64,000 bases of DNA from Streptomyces rishiriensis (GCF_030815485.1 NZ_JAUSWV010000002.1:1736001-1800000); one strand, 5' to 3'. Shown: positions 32,050 through 41,612, counted from the first letter of the stretch. Made by a program: numbers and translations. The notes: generated by a model not told the origin, from the sequence alone.

Positions 32050-34863
32050 TCACCCCACCGACGAGTAGGCGACAACCCCCCGCAGCAGCTCGTCCACGGC
32101 CTTGCGGGCGTTCTTCGCCACCGTCGAGCCCCCGGCGGAGGCGGGAGCCGCCGCAGCGATCTGCCCCAGCACGTCGATGACCTGCTTGCACCAGCGCACG
32201 AAGTCACCGGCGGGCATCTCCGCCTCGCGCAGCACCTCGTCGAGCCCCTTTCCGGAAGCCCACATATAGGCCGACCAGGCGAAACCGAGATCGGGCTCGC
32301 GCTGTCCCACGCCCTCGGTCTGGCTGATCCGGAAGTCCTCCTCCAGGGCGTCCAGCCGACCCCAGATGCGCACCATCTCGCCGAGCGCGGCCTTCGCCTT
32401 GCCCGAGGGCAGCTTCGGCGCCATGGCGTCGTCACCGGCCCGCGACTCGTAGACCAGTGCCGAGACACAGGCGGCCAGTTCGGCGGGGGCGAGACCCTCC
32501 CAGACGCCCGCCCGCAGGCACTCGCTCGCGAGCAGGTCGAGCTCGCCGTAGAGCCTGGCGAGCCGCTTGCCGTGCTCGGTGACCTCATTGCCCCGCAGGT
32601 AGTCGAGCTCGGTCAGCAGGGCCACGATCCGGTCGAACGTACGGGCGATCGTGTTGGTGCGTCCCTCGATACGACGCTCCAGCTGGGAGGTGTCCCGCAG
32701 CAGCCGCTGGTAGCGCTCGGCCCAGCGGGCGTGGTCCTCACGGTCGGAGCAGCCGTGGCACGGGTGCGCGCGGATGGCGGTGCGCAGCCGGGCGATCTCA
32801 CGGTCGTCGGCGGCCTGCGAGCGCTGCTTACGGGCCCGCTCCGGCCGGATGTGCCCGGCCTTGGTGCGCAGCGCGGAGGCGAGATCGCGGCGGGACTGCG
32901 GCGAGCGCGCGTTGAACGACTTCGGGATCCGCATCCGGTCCAGCGCCTCGACCGGCACCGGGAAGTCCATCGAGGCCAGCCGCTTGACCTGCCGTTCGGC
33001 GGTGAGGACCAGCGGACGCGGCCCGTCGTGCTGCTCGAAGCCCCGGTGGCCGTTGGCCCGGCCGGCCGGCAGACCCGGGTCGAGCACCAGCGCCAGCCCG
33101 GCGTACTTGCCGGTGGGCACGTGGATGACGTCCCCCGGCTTGAGCTTCTCCAGTGCCACGGCGGCCTCGGTGCGCCGCTGGCTCGCGCCCTGCTTGGCCA
33201 GTTCGGTCTCGCGGTCCTTGAGGTCGCGGCGCAGCCGCGCGTACTCGTCGAAGTCGCCGAGGTGGCAGGTCATGGAGGCCTTGTAGCCCTCGAGCCCCTC
33301 CTCGTTGCGCTGCACCTGCCGGGAGATCCCGACGACCGACCGGTCCGCCTGGAACTGCGCGAACGAGGTCTCCAGCAGCTCGCGCGAGCGGTGCCGCCCG
33401 AACTGCTCGACCAGGTTGACCGCCATGTTGTACGACGGCTTGAAGCTGGAGCGCAGCGGGTACGTGCGGGTGCCCGCGAGACCGGCGAGGTGCTCGGGGC
33501 TCATCGCGCGCTGCCAGAGCACGACCGCGTGCCCCTCGACGTCGATGCCCCGTCGGCCCGCGCGGCCGGTGAGCTGTGTGTACTCGCCGGGAGTGATGTC
33601 GGCGTGCTGCTCGCCGTTCCACTTGACGAGCTTCTCCAGCACCACCGAGCGGGCGGGCATGTTGATGCCGAGAGCGAGCGTCTCGGTGGCGAAGACGGCC
33701 TTGACCAGGCCCCGCACGAACAGCTCCTCGACGACCTCCTTGAAGGTCGGCAGCATGCCCGCGTGGTGCGCGGCGATGCCTCGCTCCAGACCCTCCAGCC
33801 ACTCGTAGTAGCCGAGGACGTGCAGGTCCTCGTGGGGGATGGCGGCGGTGCGCTCCTCGACCAGGGCGCGGACCTCGGCGCGCGCGTCCTCGTCGTTCAG
33901 CCGCAGCCCGGCGTGCAGGCACTGCTGGACGGCGGCCTCGCAGGCGGCACGGCTGAAGATGAACGTGATGGCGGGCAGCAGCCCCGCGGCGTCGAGCCGC
34001 TCGATGACCTCCGGCCGCCCGGGCGTCCACACCCGCGACCGCTGCCTGCGCTCCCGCTCACGGTCGGCCTCGCGCATGTTGCGGCCACGCCTGCGGTCCT
34101 GGTACGACGGCCGGCTCGCCTCCATGCGGGCCAGCCGCGTGAGGTCGGGGTTGACGGCCCTGCGCTGGCCCTCGCCCTCCTCGAACAGGTCGTACATCCG
34201 CCGCCCGGCGAGCACGTGCTGGAACAGCGGCACGGGCCGGTGCTCGGAGACGATCACCTCGGTGTCGCCGCGCACGGTGTCGAGCCAGTCGCCGAACTCC
34301 TCGGCGTTAGACACGGTCGCCGACAGCGAGACCAGGGTGACCGACTCCGGAAGGTGGATGATCACCTCTTCCCACACCGCGCCCCGGAAGCGGTCGGAGA
34401 GGTAGTGCACCTCGTCCATCACCACGTACCCGAGCCCGAGGAGGGTCTGCGAGCCGGCGTACAGCATGTTCCGCAGCACCTCGGTGGTCATCACGACCAC
34501 CGGGGCGTCGGAGTTGACGCTGTTGTCGCCGGTGAGCAGGCCGACCTTGTCGCTGCCGTACCGCCGGGACAGGTCGGAGTACTTCTGGTTCGACAGCGCC
34601 TTGATGGGCGTCGTGTAGAAGCACTTCTTGCCCTGCTGGAGCGCGAGGTGGACGGCGAACTCGCCCACGATCGTCTTGCCCGAGCCCGTGGGGGCGGCCA
34701 CCAGGACGCCCTTGCCCGCCTCGAGCGCCTGGCAGGCCTCGATCTGGAAGGGATCGAGACCGAAGTCGTACATCTCGCGGAAGGACGCGAGCGAGGTGGC
34801 CTGCTCGACAGCGCGCTTACGTGCTGCCGCGTACCGCTCGGCCGGTGAGAGATCCTCTGTCAT
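32050..34863 (-). CDS. helY: HelY-type Ski2-like superfamily 2 helicase
   Basis: 937 aa from ATG at 34863. Motif I AAPTGSGKTIVGEFAVHLALQQG, motif Ia TTPIKALSNQKYSDL, DEVH box VVMDEVHYLSDRFRG, motif III SLSATVSN, C-terminal helicase motif VI QLTGRAGRRGIDVEG, then the DUF3516/DSHCT-like C-terminal region (WASGKGLDEVLREAEMPAGDFVRWCKQVIDVLGQI). Homologous to M. tuberculosis HelY and yeast Ski2/Mtr4, ATP-dependent RNA helicases. It is the last gene of the leftward block after tatAC and the lipid kinase, an arrangement common in actinobacteria. Confidence 0.93.
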   Translation of the reverse strand: MTEDLSPAERYAAARKRAVEQATSLASFREMYDFGLDPFQIEACQALEAGKGVLVAAPTGSGKTIVGEFAVHLALQQGKKCFYTTPIKALSNQKYSDLSRRYGSDKVGLLTGDNSVNSDAPVVVMTTEVLRNMLYAGSQTLLGLGYVVMDEVHYLSDRFRGAVWEEVIIHLPESVTLVSLSATVSNAEEFGDWLDTVRGDTEVIVSEHRPVPLFQHVLAGRRMYDLFEEGEGQRRAVNPDLTRLARMEASRPSYQDRRRGRNMREADRERERRQRSRVWTPGRPEVIERLDAAGLLPAITFIFSRAACEAAVQQCLHAGLRLNDEDARAEVRALVEERTAAIPHEDLHVLGYYEWLEGLERGIAAHHAGMLPTFKEVVEELFVRGLVKAVFATETLALGINMPARSVVLEKLVKWNGEQHADITPGEYTQLTGRAGRRGIDVEGHAVVLWQRAMSPEHLAGLAGTRTYPLRSSFKPSYNMAVNLVEQFGRHRSRELLETSFAQFQADRSVVGISRQVQRNEEGLEGYKASMTCHLGDFDEYARLRRDLKDRETELAKQGASQRRTEAAVALEKLKPGDVIHVPTGKYAGLALVLDPGLPAGRANGHRGFEQHDGPRPLVLTAERQVKRLASMDFPVPVEALDRMRIPKSFNARSPQSRRDLASALRTKAGHIRPERARKQRSQAADDREIARLRTAIRAHPCHGCSDREDHARWAERYQRLLRDTSQLERRIEGRTNTIARTFDRIVALLTELDYLRGNEVTEHGKRLARLYGELDLLASECLRAGVWEGLAPAELAACVSALVYESRAGDDAMAPKLPSGKAKAALGEMVRIWGRLDALEEDFRISQTEGVGQREPDLGFAWSAYMWASGKGLDEVLREAEMPAGDFVRWCKQVIDVLGQIAAAAPASAGGSTVAKNARKAVDELLRGVVAYSSVG

Positions 34864-34971
34864 CGTGCTTTCGAGCGTACCGGGCCGCACTGACAACAGG
34901 ACGATCATTATCCGGATCCGGCGCCGGCAAACCTCGGTACGCCCAGCTCACGGGCGCACGGGCGGCCCGTC

Positions 34972-35862
34972 TCAGGCGCCGATGACCCGCACCGCGCCGG
35001 GCACGCACCGCGCGGTGAGCGGCAGTGCCCCGAGCCGCTCCCCGTCCGCGTATCCCGAGACGCCCTCGGCGGCGATCTCGACCTTCGCCGCCCGGAGCAC
35101 GGTGACCTTCGGATGGTCGACGTGCGTCCCCCGGTACACCCTCGGGAACACCCGCAGCAGCGTCGTCCGGCGGCAGTCCCCGACGACCGTGATGTCGAAC
35201 AGCCCGTCGGCGAGGTCGGCGCCGGGGCAGATCCGCATGCCGCCGCCGTAGGAAGTCCCGTTGCCGACGGCGACTAGGGCGGCCTCGACCTCCCGGACGG
35301 CTCCGCCGTCGAGCGTGATCCGGTACGGGAACGGACGGAACGCGGCCAGTTCGGCGAGCATCGCGAGGTCGTACCGGGCGCGTCCGGTGGGCCATCGCAT
35401 GCGGTTGCCCCGGTCGTTGACGCGGGAGTCGAAGCCGGAGGCGAGGACGGTGCCGAACCAGCGGTCGCCCACCCGGCCGAGGTCCACGTCGCGGATCCGG
35501 GCGCCCTTCAGGGCGTCGGCGGCCAGCCGGGCGGCGGCGGCCGGATCGCGGACGGGCAGGCCGAGGGCACGGGCGAAGTCGTTGCCGGTGCCGGCGGCGA
35601 TCAGGCCGAGCGGGGTGCGGGTGCCGGCGACGGCCTGGAGCGCGAGATGGGTCAGCCCGTCGCCGCCGACGGCGATCAGGGCGCCCGTGCCGTCGGCGAC
35701 GGCGGCACGCGCGCGTGCGAGGGCGTCCTCGGCGTTCGCGCCGATGACGGTGTGCACCGTGTAGCCGGCCGTCCGCAACGCGGAAGCGGCCGGCCGCGCC
35801 GCGTGGGCGCCCCGGCCGCGGCCCGCCGCGGGATTGACGAAGAGGGTGATCTCGCTGGTCAC
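34972..35862 (-). CDS. Diacylglycerol kinase-like lipid kinase
   Basis: 296 aa from GTG at 35862. DAGK catalytic domain: TLFVNPAAGRGRGAHAARP, GALIAVGGDGLTHLALQAVAG (GGDG motif), LGLIAAGTGNDFARALGLP, and a C-terminal half with RICPGADLADGLFDITVV. Phosphorylates diacylglycerol or a related lipid at the membrane with ATP. In operon order after tatC, before helY. Confidence 0.92.
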   Translation of the reverse strand: MTSEITLFVNPAAGRGRGAHAARPAASALRTAGYTVHTVIGANAEDALARARAAVADGTGALIAVGGDGLTHLALQAVAGTRTPLGLIAAGTGNDFARALGLPVRDPAAAARLAADALKGARIRDVDLGRVGDRWFGTVLASGFDSRVNDRGNRMRWPTGRARYDLAMLAELAAFRPFPYRITLDGGAVREVEAALVAVGNGTSYGGGMRICPGADLADGLFDITVVGDCRRTTLLRVFPRVYRGTHVDHPKVTVLRAAKVEIAAEGVSGYADGERLGALPLTARCVPGAVRVIGA

Positions 35863-35893
35863 GGGGATGACCTTAAGAGCTCTCCGACGCTTC

Positions 35894-36853
35894 TCAGGTC
35901 ACGTCGTCATAACCGTTGACGCGCTCGGTGCTCGCCTGCTCCGGCAGCGCTCGGCTCGCGGTCACCGACTCGACCTCGCCGATGTCCTCAGGGCTGAGGT
36001 CCAGCTCGGAGGCCTCGTCGTCGGCGGGGCCCAGGGCGTCGCGGCGGCGCCTGCGGCGGTCGTTCAGCAGCGAGAAGGCGGTCGCGCCGAAGTACAGGAT
36101 CCAGATCGGTCCGGCGAGGGCCAGCATCGAGATGGGGTCGGTGCTGGGCGTGGCCACGGCGGCGAACACCGTGATGCCGATGATCATGGCTCGCCACCAG
36201 CCGAGCATGCGCCTGCCGGTGACCATCCCGGTGAGGTTGAGGAAGACCAGCAGCAGCGGCAGCTCGAAGGAGAGGCCGAAGACGACGACCATGCGCGTCA
36301 CGAGCTGGAGCAGGTCGTCCAGCGGGAGCAGGTTGCTGACGCCGCCCGGGGTGAAGTCGATCAGGACCTTCGCGGTGGTCGGCAGCACCATGTAGGCGAA
36401 GTAGCCGCCGCCGATGAAGAGCGGGGCGCCCATGCCGACGAACGCGTAGGCGTACTTGCGCTCGTGGTTGTGCAGTCCGGGGGCGATGAAGGCCCACAGC
36501 TGGTAGAGCCAGACCGGCGAGGCGAAGACGACCCCGGCCATCAGGGAGACCTGGAGGGCCAGCGTGAAGGGCGCGAGCAGACCGTTGATCGTGATGCTCG
36601 CGCACTTGTTGGTCGCGTCGCCGGAATGGAGCTGGCCCGCGATCTCCTCGAAAGTCTTCCCGCAGCCGACCGAGTCGAGGATCGGCTTGGTGAGGAAGTT
36701 GATGATGTCGTTGTAGAAGAAGGCGGCTACGACCGTCACGAGGACGATGGCCAGCATCGCCTTCGCGAGCCGGTTGCGGAGCTCACGAAGATGATCCGCG
36801 AGGGGCATCCGCCCCTCGGGGTCCTTCTCCTGTTTGCGGGCAGGCTTCAGCAA
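35894..36853 (-). CDS. tatC: Sec-independent protein translocase TatC
   Basis: 319 aa from a TTG at 36853; an ATG at 36808 (MPLADHLRELRNRL) is the shorter alternative and still contains the whole conserved core. Six membrane spans; conserved MPLADHLRELRNRL at the first cytoplasmic end, PLFIGGGYFAYMVLP in the middle and a charged C-terminal tail (about 60 residues). Core of the twin-arginine translocon, with TatA immediately upstream. TatB is not adjacent. Confidence 0.95.
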   Translation of the reverse strand: MLKPARKQEKDPEGRMPLADHLRELRNRLAKAMLAIVLVTVVAAFFYNDIINFLTKPILDSVGCGKTFEEIAGQLHSGDATNKCASITINGLLAPFTLALQVSLMAGVVFASPVWLYQLWAFIAPGLHNHERKYAYAFVGMGAPLFIGGGYFAYMVLPTTAKVLIDFTPGGVSNLLPLDDLLQLVTRMVVVFGLSFELPLLLVFLNLTGMVTGRRMLGWWRAMIIGITVFAAVATPSTDPISMLALAGPIWILYFGATAFSLLNDRRRRRRDALGPADDEASELDLSPEDIGEVESVTASRALPEQASTERVNGYDDVT

Positions 36854-36900
36854 CCCACGTTCCCATCTCGTGCGGCGGGCCGGAGGTCACCGGCCCTGCG

Positions 36901-37188
36901 TCAGCGCTTGGTCGTGTCCGTCGGCTCGCTGACCGGACGGGAGCTGGTCACGTCGCCGGGGGACGCCTGGATGGTGCGCTGGGCCGGGGGCTGCTCGCCG
37001 TCGTTCGGCGGGCCGGCCGGGGTCGCCGTGTTGCCGCCGTCTTCCTTCATAGCCTTCGCCTCGCTCTTGAGAATGCGAGCGGACTTGCCGAGCGAGCGCG
37101 CCATGTCGGGAAGCTTCTTGGCGCCGAACAGCAGGATGACGACGACGAGGATGAGAATGATCTCGGGGGCGCCGAGCCTTCCGAACAT
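36901..37188 (-). CDS. tatA: Twin-arginine translocase subunit TatA
   Basis: 95 aa from ATG at 37188. Short N-terminal membrane helix ([34 protein letters not shown]) with the conserved FG-KKLP hinge, an amphipathic helix and a hydrophilic Pro/Thr tail. Forms the export channel with TatC. A perfect 16-bp palindrome lies 42 bp upstream (37230-37245). Confidence 0.95.
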   Translation of the reverse strand: MFGRLGAPEIILILVVVILLFGAKKLPDMARSLGKSARILKSEAKAMKEDGGNTATPAGPPNDGEQPPAQRTIQASPGDVTSSRPVSEPTDTTKR

Positions 37189-37229
37189 AAGTCTTTACCT
37201 TCTCACCGAGGCTGCGGGGGTGGGTTGCC

Positions 37230-37245
37230 GTCCGACCGGTCGGAC
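37230..37245. promoter_or_regulatory. Perfect palindrome before tatA
   Basis: GTCCGACCGGTCGGAC is a perfect 16-bp inverted repeat, followed by a further half-like GTCCGAAC at 37251-37258. It lies in the 283-bp tatA leader, which has no gene. It could be an operator or part of a leader hairpin; no known consensus was recognised. Confidence 0.35.
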
Positions 37246-37471
37246 ACCTGTCCGAACGATCGTGTTGACAGCGATCGTAGCGCTCAGGGGTAAACGTGAG
37301 GCAATCCCCGTGCGTACTCCCGGTCCGCGGTCCGGGCCTCGTTCTCCGGGCCGCGACCAGCAGCGTACCTGCCCTCCCCGCCGGGGCGGGAGGGCGAAGT
37401 GGCGCAAAACGCATTCGCCGCAGGACTCACAGGACGCCCACAGCGCCGTGCGAGGGGCGTCGCAGCCGACG

Positions 37472-37666
37472 TCACAGAGTGTCCACCGCGCGGGCCGCGC
37501 TCGCCGCCGCCCGTTCCAGATCCTGGGCCGCCCGGTCGATCCGGCGCGCGGACTCCGCGACCTGCCGTCCCAGACGCCGCGCCTCCGCGAAGACCTGAAC
37601 GGCGAACACCGCGAGGACGGCGAGACCTGCGAAACCCATGACAACCGCGAACATCGGCCAGAACAT
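37472..37666 (-). CDS. Small membrane protein with coiled tail
   Basis: 64 aa from ATG at 37666. One N-terminal membrane helix (MFAVVMGFAGLAVLAVFAVQVF), then a charged helix (EARRLGRQVAESARRIDRAAQDLERAAASAARAV). Family not recognised by name, but a short membrane gene at this place is common in actinobacterial tat-paf clusters. Role unknown; length and codon bias support a real gene. Confidence 0.7.
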   Translation of the reverse strand: MFWPMFAVVMGFAGLAVLAVFAVQVFAEARRLGRQVAESARRIDRAAQDLERAAASAARAVDTL

Positions 37667-37686
37667 GGGGCCGAGCCTAGACCGTC

Positions 37687-37977
37687 CTAAGGGGTGTGCA
37701 GCCGCAGGGTCCTGACCCCGCCGCCGGTGAGGAGTTCGACGATCCGCTCACCGGCCGGCTTGCGCACGGCGGCCCCGCAGTCGGGGCAGGTGAAGGAGTA
37801 GAAGGTGGTCCGGCTGGACGCGCCGATCGCCAGCCGCAGGGCGCTCGCGGTCAGCTCGAAGGCGCCCCGGCAGTCGGGGCACCCGGCCCGGAAGCGCACC
37901 GGACCCGCACTCCGCATGCCGGCGAACGCGGAGGCCACCGAGACGCCCCGCACGCCGGACGCCGTCGACTCGCTCAC
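37687..37977 (-). CDS. Small zinc-ribbon-like protein
   Basis: 96 aa from GTG at 37977, GTGA overlap with pafC. Two Cys pairs, CPDC at about residues 33-36 and CPDC at about 64-67, fit a four-Cys zinc ribbon. No other motif. Position directly after pafBC and coupled translation suggest it is expressed with them; function unknown. Confidence 0.75.
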   Translation of the reverse strand: MSESTASGVRGVSVASAFAGMRSAGPVRFRAGCPDCRGAFELTASALRLAIGASSRTTFYSFTCPDCGAAVRKPAGERIVELLTGGGVRTLRLHTP

Positions 37978-39056
37978 AGCTCCTGCTCCCGCCCGTCGTC
38001 GTGACCTCCGCCGCGCCGTACCGGCACCTCGCCGGGGGGCGCCGCGGGCGACCCGTCGGCCGCGCCCTGCGCCTCGATCCCGTCGTACGCCGCCAGCGCC
38101 TCACGGGCGGCCCGGCGGGCGCTGTCGGCGAGCTCCGGCGGCGAGACGATCCGGCCGTCGCGGCCGAGCCGCAGCGCCAGCCGCCTGAGCGAGGCGGGTT
38201 CGGGCGTGCGCAGAGTGATACGCAGTCCGCCGTCGGGAAGCTCATCGGCGCTGTCGTGCGGGTAGTACTCGGCGACCCAGCGGCCGCCCGGGCCGACCTC
38301 GACGACGACCTCCGGATCCTCGGCGGCCGGCTGCACGAGCCCCTCCGACAGGTCCCGGAGCTCGATCTCGGGCGGCGCGGACGGCTCGTCGAGGATCTTG
38401 ATCTCGGCGACCCGGTCCAGCCGGAAGGTCCGGCGCGCCTCCGAGCGGCGGCACCAGGCCTCCACGTAGGTGTGCCCGACGCTGACCAGCCGGATGGGGT
38501 CGATCTCGCGCTCGGTGACCTCGTCACGAGCGGGCGAGTAGTAGCGGATCCACAGCCGGCGCCGCTCGGAGATCGCCCGGTCGACGTCGGCGAAGACGCC
38601 GCCCTCCGACTCGAACGTCACCGACAGCCGCGCGCTCGCGCCCGCCGCCTCACCGGCCGAGGCCTCCACCTTGGCGGTCGCCCGCAGCAGCGCCTGGCGG
38701 TCCCCCTCCCGCAGGCCGGGCAGCGTGGACACCGCCCGGGCCGCCACCAGCAGCGCGGTCGCCTCGTCGGCGGCCAGCCGCAGCGGTTCGGCGGCCTCCG
38801 CGCCGAGCGCGGCCGGGTTGTGCCACCAGATGCGCTCACCGTCGGTGTCGATGTCGAGGAGATCGCCGCCGCGGAAGCTGGTGCCGCACATGGGCAGCAC
38901 GTCGAGGTCCGAGACCAGCTCGTCCTCGGTGATCCCGAACGCGCGCGCCACGTCCTCGATCCGCGCGCCGGGGCGCTCCCTGAGATACGTCACCAGGGAG
39001 AGCATCCGCCGCGTCTGGTCGATCGCGTTCGTCGGCCTGACCGGTTTGCCTGCCAC
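37974..39056 (-). CDS. pafC: WYL-domain regulator PafC
   Basis: 360 aa from GTG at 39056. N-terminal helix-turn-helix (RRMLSLVTYLRERPGARIEDVARAFGITEDELVSDLDVL), central WYL domain (ERRRLWIRYYSPARDEVTEREIDPIRLVSVGHTYVEAWCRRSEARRTFRLDRVAEI) and C-terminal extension WCX (VVEVGPGGRWVAEYYPHD). Partner of PafB in the heterodimeric transcriptional activator of the LexA-independent DNA damage response. The Gly/Pro/Arg-rich tail ends in the next gene's start. Confidence 0.92.
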   Translation of the reverse strand: MAGKPVRPTNAIDQTRRMLSLVTYLRERPGARIEDVARAFGITEDELVSDLDVLPMCGTSFRGGDLLDIDTDGERIWWHNPAALGAEAAEPLRLAADEATALLVAARAVSTLPGLREGDRQALLRATAKVEASAGEAAGASARLSVTFESEGGVFADVDRAISERRRLWIRYYSPARDEVTEREIDPIRLVSVGHTYVEAWCRRSEARRTFRLDRVAEIKILDEPSAPPEIELRDLSEGLVQPAAEDPEVVVEVGPGGRWVAEYYPHDSADELPDGGLRITLRTPEPASLRRLALRLGRDGRIVSPPELADSARRAAREALAAYDGIEAQGAADGSPAAPPGEVPVRRGGGHDDGREQEL

Positions 39057-39074
39057 TGTGTTGCTCGCTCCCCC

Positions 39075-40052
39075 TCAGCCCTTGGCCACGGCACGCAGCC
39101 GGTCCACGACGTCCGCGCGCAGCTCTGCGGGGTCGAGGACCACCACGTCCGGCCCGAACTCCACCAGCCAGGCGTCCAGACCGTGCCCGTACGGAATCTC
39201 CAACTCGTCCCAGCCGTCCTCGAGTTCCCGCACCGAGGTGGCCTTCGCCCGCAAGGGGTATCCGGCGTCCCTGCGCAGCCTGATCACCGCGCTGCGGTCG
39301 GCGGTCTCCCCCGCCCAGCTCGAGACCGTCTCACGGACGGTGACGACATCGGGGACCGGCACGGTGAAGCTCCCCCCGCGTGAGCGCACCCTGCCGGTGA
39401 TCCGCGACAGCCGGAAGACCCGCTCGGCGCCCCGGTCGCGGTCGAAACCGGCCAGGTACCAGTGACCGCGCCAGCACTCCAGCGCCCACGGCTCGACGTG
39501 CCGGGGCTCCGGGTGCGCGGCGGTGGCCTTGCGGTAGTCGAACATGACGGGCCGACGGTCGCGGCAGGCCAGCATCAGCGGCTCGAACGCGGCCTCGTGC
39601 ACGGGGATCCGGGGTTCCAGGGCGCCATGCGCCTCGTACGGGTCGACGTCCTCCGGCAGCCCCGCCGCGCGCAGTTTCTGCAGAGCGCCGCTCGCGGCGC
39701 CCGCCAGCCGGGCCTGCTGCCACACCTTGGCGGCCAGGCCCAGCGCCGCGGCCTCCTCGGCGTCCAGCGTGATGGGCGGCAGACGGTTGCTGTCGCGGCG
39801 GGCGAGGTAGCCGATCTCGCCGTCCAGGCTCTCCACGGTCTCGATGACCAGGCCCAGCTCGCGGAGATCGTCCTTGTCCCGCTCGAACATCCGGTTGAAG
39901 GAGTCGTCCGATCCCGCCGCGCCGGTGCCCGGCCGGAAGGTCTCGACATACGCCTCGATGGAGTCGCGCAGCTCACGCTTGCTGAGCGGCCGGCGCGTCC
40001 CGAGCAGACACAGTGCCAGGTTCATCAGCCGCTCGGCCTTGGCAATGGCCAT
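39075..40052 (-). CDS. pafB: WYL-domain regulator PafB
   Basis: 325 aa from ATG at 40052. HTH-like start (AERLMNLALCLLGTRRPLSKRELRDSIEAYVE), WYL domain (CRDRRPVMFDYRKATAAHPEPRHVEPWALECWRGHWYLAGFDRDRGAERVFRLSRIT) and WCX (VIRLRRDAGYPLRAKATSV). Paralogous to PafC just downstream, 18 bp apart; together PafBC binds DNA and activates repair genes on damage, probably sensing single-stranded DNA via WYL. Confidence 0.93.
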   Translation of the reverse strand: MAIAKAERLMNLALCLLGTRRPLSKRELRDSIEAYVETFRPGTGAAGSDDSFNRMFERDKDDLRELGLVIETVESLDGEIGYLARRDSNRLPPITLDAEEAAALGLAAKVWQQARLAGAASGALQKLRAAGLPEDVDPYEAHGALEPRIPVHEAAFEPLMLACRDRRPVMFDYRKATAAHPEPRHVEPWALECWRGHWYLAGFDRDRGAERVFRLSRITGRVRSRGGSFTVPVPDVVTVRETVSSWAGETADRSAVIRLRRDAGYPLRAKATSVRELEDGWDELEIPYGHGLDAWLVEFGPDVVVLDPAELRADVVDRLRAVAKG

Positions 40053-40126
40053 CGACGCCCTTCGCCTCCCCTATGGTGCTTACGATCGACGACCGTACCG
40101 TCCCGCGGTGCCCGGACAAAAGCCGA

Positions 40127-40154
40127 GGGTCCATGCCCGGGCGGGCATGGACCC
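40127..40154. terminator. Terminator after the small FKBP gene
   Basis: GGGTCCATGCCC / GGGCATGGACCC, a perfect 12-bp stem with a 4-nt loop, 28 bp beyond the FKBP stop (minus strand) and before pafB. Confidence 0.8.
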
Positions 40155-40182
40155 CAGGTGATCAACACTGGTCGTACGGCGG

Positions 40183-40554
40183 TCAGACCCCGAGCAGGTC
40201 CACGACGAAGATCAGCGTCTCGCCGGGCTTGATCGCCGGGGTGGGGCTCTGGTTGCCGTAGGCGAGGTGGGCCGGGATGGTCAGCTGACGACGGCCGCCG
40301 ACCTTCATGCCCTGCACGCCCTGGTCCCAGCCCTTGATGACGCGTCCGCCACCGAGCGGGAAGCGGAACGGCGTCCCACGGTTCCAGCTGGCGTCGAACT
40401 CCTCACCGGTGCTGAAGGCGACACCGACGTAGTGGACGCTGACGTTGTGGCCGGCCTGAGCGACCTCGCCGTCACCCTCCCAGATGTCCTTGATCTCGAG
40501 GTCCGCCGGGGGCTCGCCGCCGGGGAAGTCGATCTCGGGCTTGTCAATGCTCAC
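40183..40554 (-). CDS. FKBP-type peptidyl-prolyl isomerase (small, cytoplasmic)
   Basis: 123 aa from GTG at 40554 (VSIDKPEIDFPGG); an upstream frame extension is rejected because a ribosome site (GGAG) precedes this GTG. One FKBP domain: SVHYVGVAFSTGEEFDASW, FPLGGGRVIKGWDQGVQGMKVGGRRQLTIPAHLAYG, LIFVVDLL. Accelerates cis-trans proline isomerisation; probably a folding helper. No signal. Confidence 0.93.
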   Translation of the reverse strand: MSIDKPEIDFPGGEPPADLEIKDIWEGDGEVAQAGHNVSVHYVGVAFSTGEEFDASWNRGTPFRFPLGGGRVIKGWDQGVQGMKVGGRRQLTIPAHLAYGNQSPTPAIKPGETLIFVVDLLGV

Positions 40555-40616
40555 GTCACTGGCTCCTGCATGTCTCACGGAAAGGCAACACGGACAGTCT
40601 TACACCTTCGCCGGCC

Positions 40617-41612
40617 TCACACCTTGGCGATGATGTCCACCGAGAAGACCATCGTGGAGTCCTTCTCGATGCCGCTGCCGCTCGGCGGGCTGTCGCCGTA
40701 ACCCAGCGACGGCGGCACGACGATGACGACGCGGCTCCCGACCTTCTTGCCGGTCAGACCCTGCGCCCAGCCCTTGACCACCTGCTGGAGCGAGAACGAG
40801 GTCAGCGAACTGCGGCTGTACGAGGAGTCGAACTCCTTGCCGGTGTCCCAGACGACGCCCTTGTACTGCACCAGCACGGTGTCGTCCGCGGCGAGCTTCG
40901 GTCCGTCCCCCTCGATCACGTACTCCGACACCAGCTCGGTCGGCGGGCCCGACTTGGGGATCTCGATCGTGGGCGCCTTGCCGTCGGTGTTCGTACCCAC
41001 CTTCGGCACCGCGGCGTCGTCCTGCGGCACGTCCTTGCCCTTGGCCGAGCTCTTCGCGTTGAACGTGTCCTGGATGTCGAAGACGAACACCAGCGTGTCG
41101 GTGCCCTTGATGCCCGTGTCCGCGTCGCCGTCCTTGCCGAAGGCCCAGGTCGGCGGCACGGAGAAGAGCACCCGGCTGCCGGTCTTCTTACCGGTCAGCG
41201 CGTAGCGCCAGCCGTCGATGGTGCCCCCCTGCGCGAGCTGGGTGAACAGCGGCTTCTTGGTGTCGTAGGTGTTGAGGAGGACCTTCGCGCTGTCCCAGAC
41301 CTGACCGAGGCAGTTCGCCTGGATGTAGTCGTTCTCCGCGACGGTCTTGCCGCTGCCCGCGATCACCGTCTTCACCGCAAGCTGGTCCGACGGCTCACCG
41401 CTGCCCTTGGCGACCGTCGGCTTCTCGTCGAACTTCACCCCCGCCGTGATGGCCGGCAGCGGACCGTCGACGATCTTCGGTGGCGGCGTGGCCCCGGCGG
41501 AGGACGACGCACTGTCGCTCGCCTTGCTCGAGTCGGACTTTTCGTCGCCGCACGCGGCGAGAGTGACCAGTCCCGCGGGAACGGCGGCAAGGATGAGTGA
41601 GCGTCGGCGCAC
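40617..41612 (-). CDS. FKBP-type peptidyl-prolyl isomerase lipoprotein, two domains
   Basis: 331 aa. Lipoprotein signal MRRRSLILAAVPAGLVTLAA with lipobox Cys21, then a Ser/Ala linker and two FKBP domains: first about 55-180 (weak, lacking some active-site residues), second about 215-331 (VLVQYKGVVWDTGKEFDSSY, FSLQQVVKGWAQGLTGKKVGSRVVIVVPPSLGYG). Membrane-anchored folding factor outside the cell membrane. Precedes the small FKBP in the same direction. Confidence 0.93.
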   Translation of the reverse strand: MRRRSLILAAVPAGLVTLAACGDEKSDSSKASDSASSSAGATPPPKIVDGPLPAITAGVKFDEKPTVAKGSGEPSDQLAVKTVIAGSGKTVAENDYIQANCLGQVWDSAKVLLNTYDTKKPLFTQLAQGGTIDGWRYALTGKKTGSRVLFSVPPTWAFGKDGDADTGIKGTDTLVFVFDIQDTFNAKSSAKGKDVPQDDAAVPKVGTNTDGKAPTIEIPKSGPPTELVSEYVIEGDGPKLAADDTVLVQYKGVVWDTGKEFDSSYSRSSLTSFSLQQVVKGWAQGLTGKKVGSRVVIVVPPSLGYGDSPPSGSGIEKDSTMVFSVDIIAKV

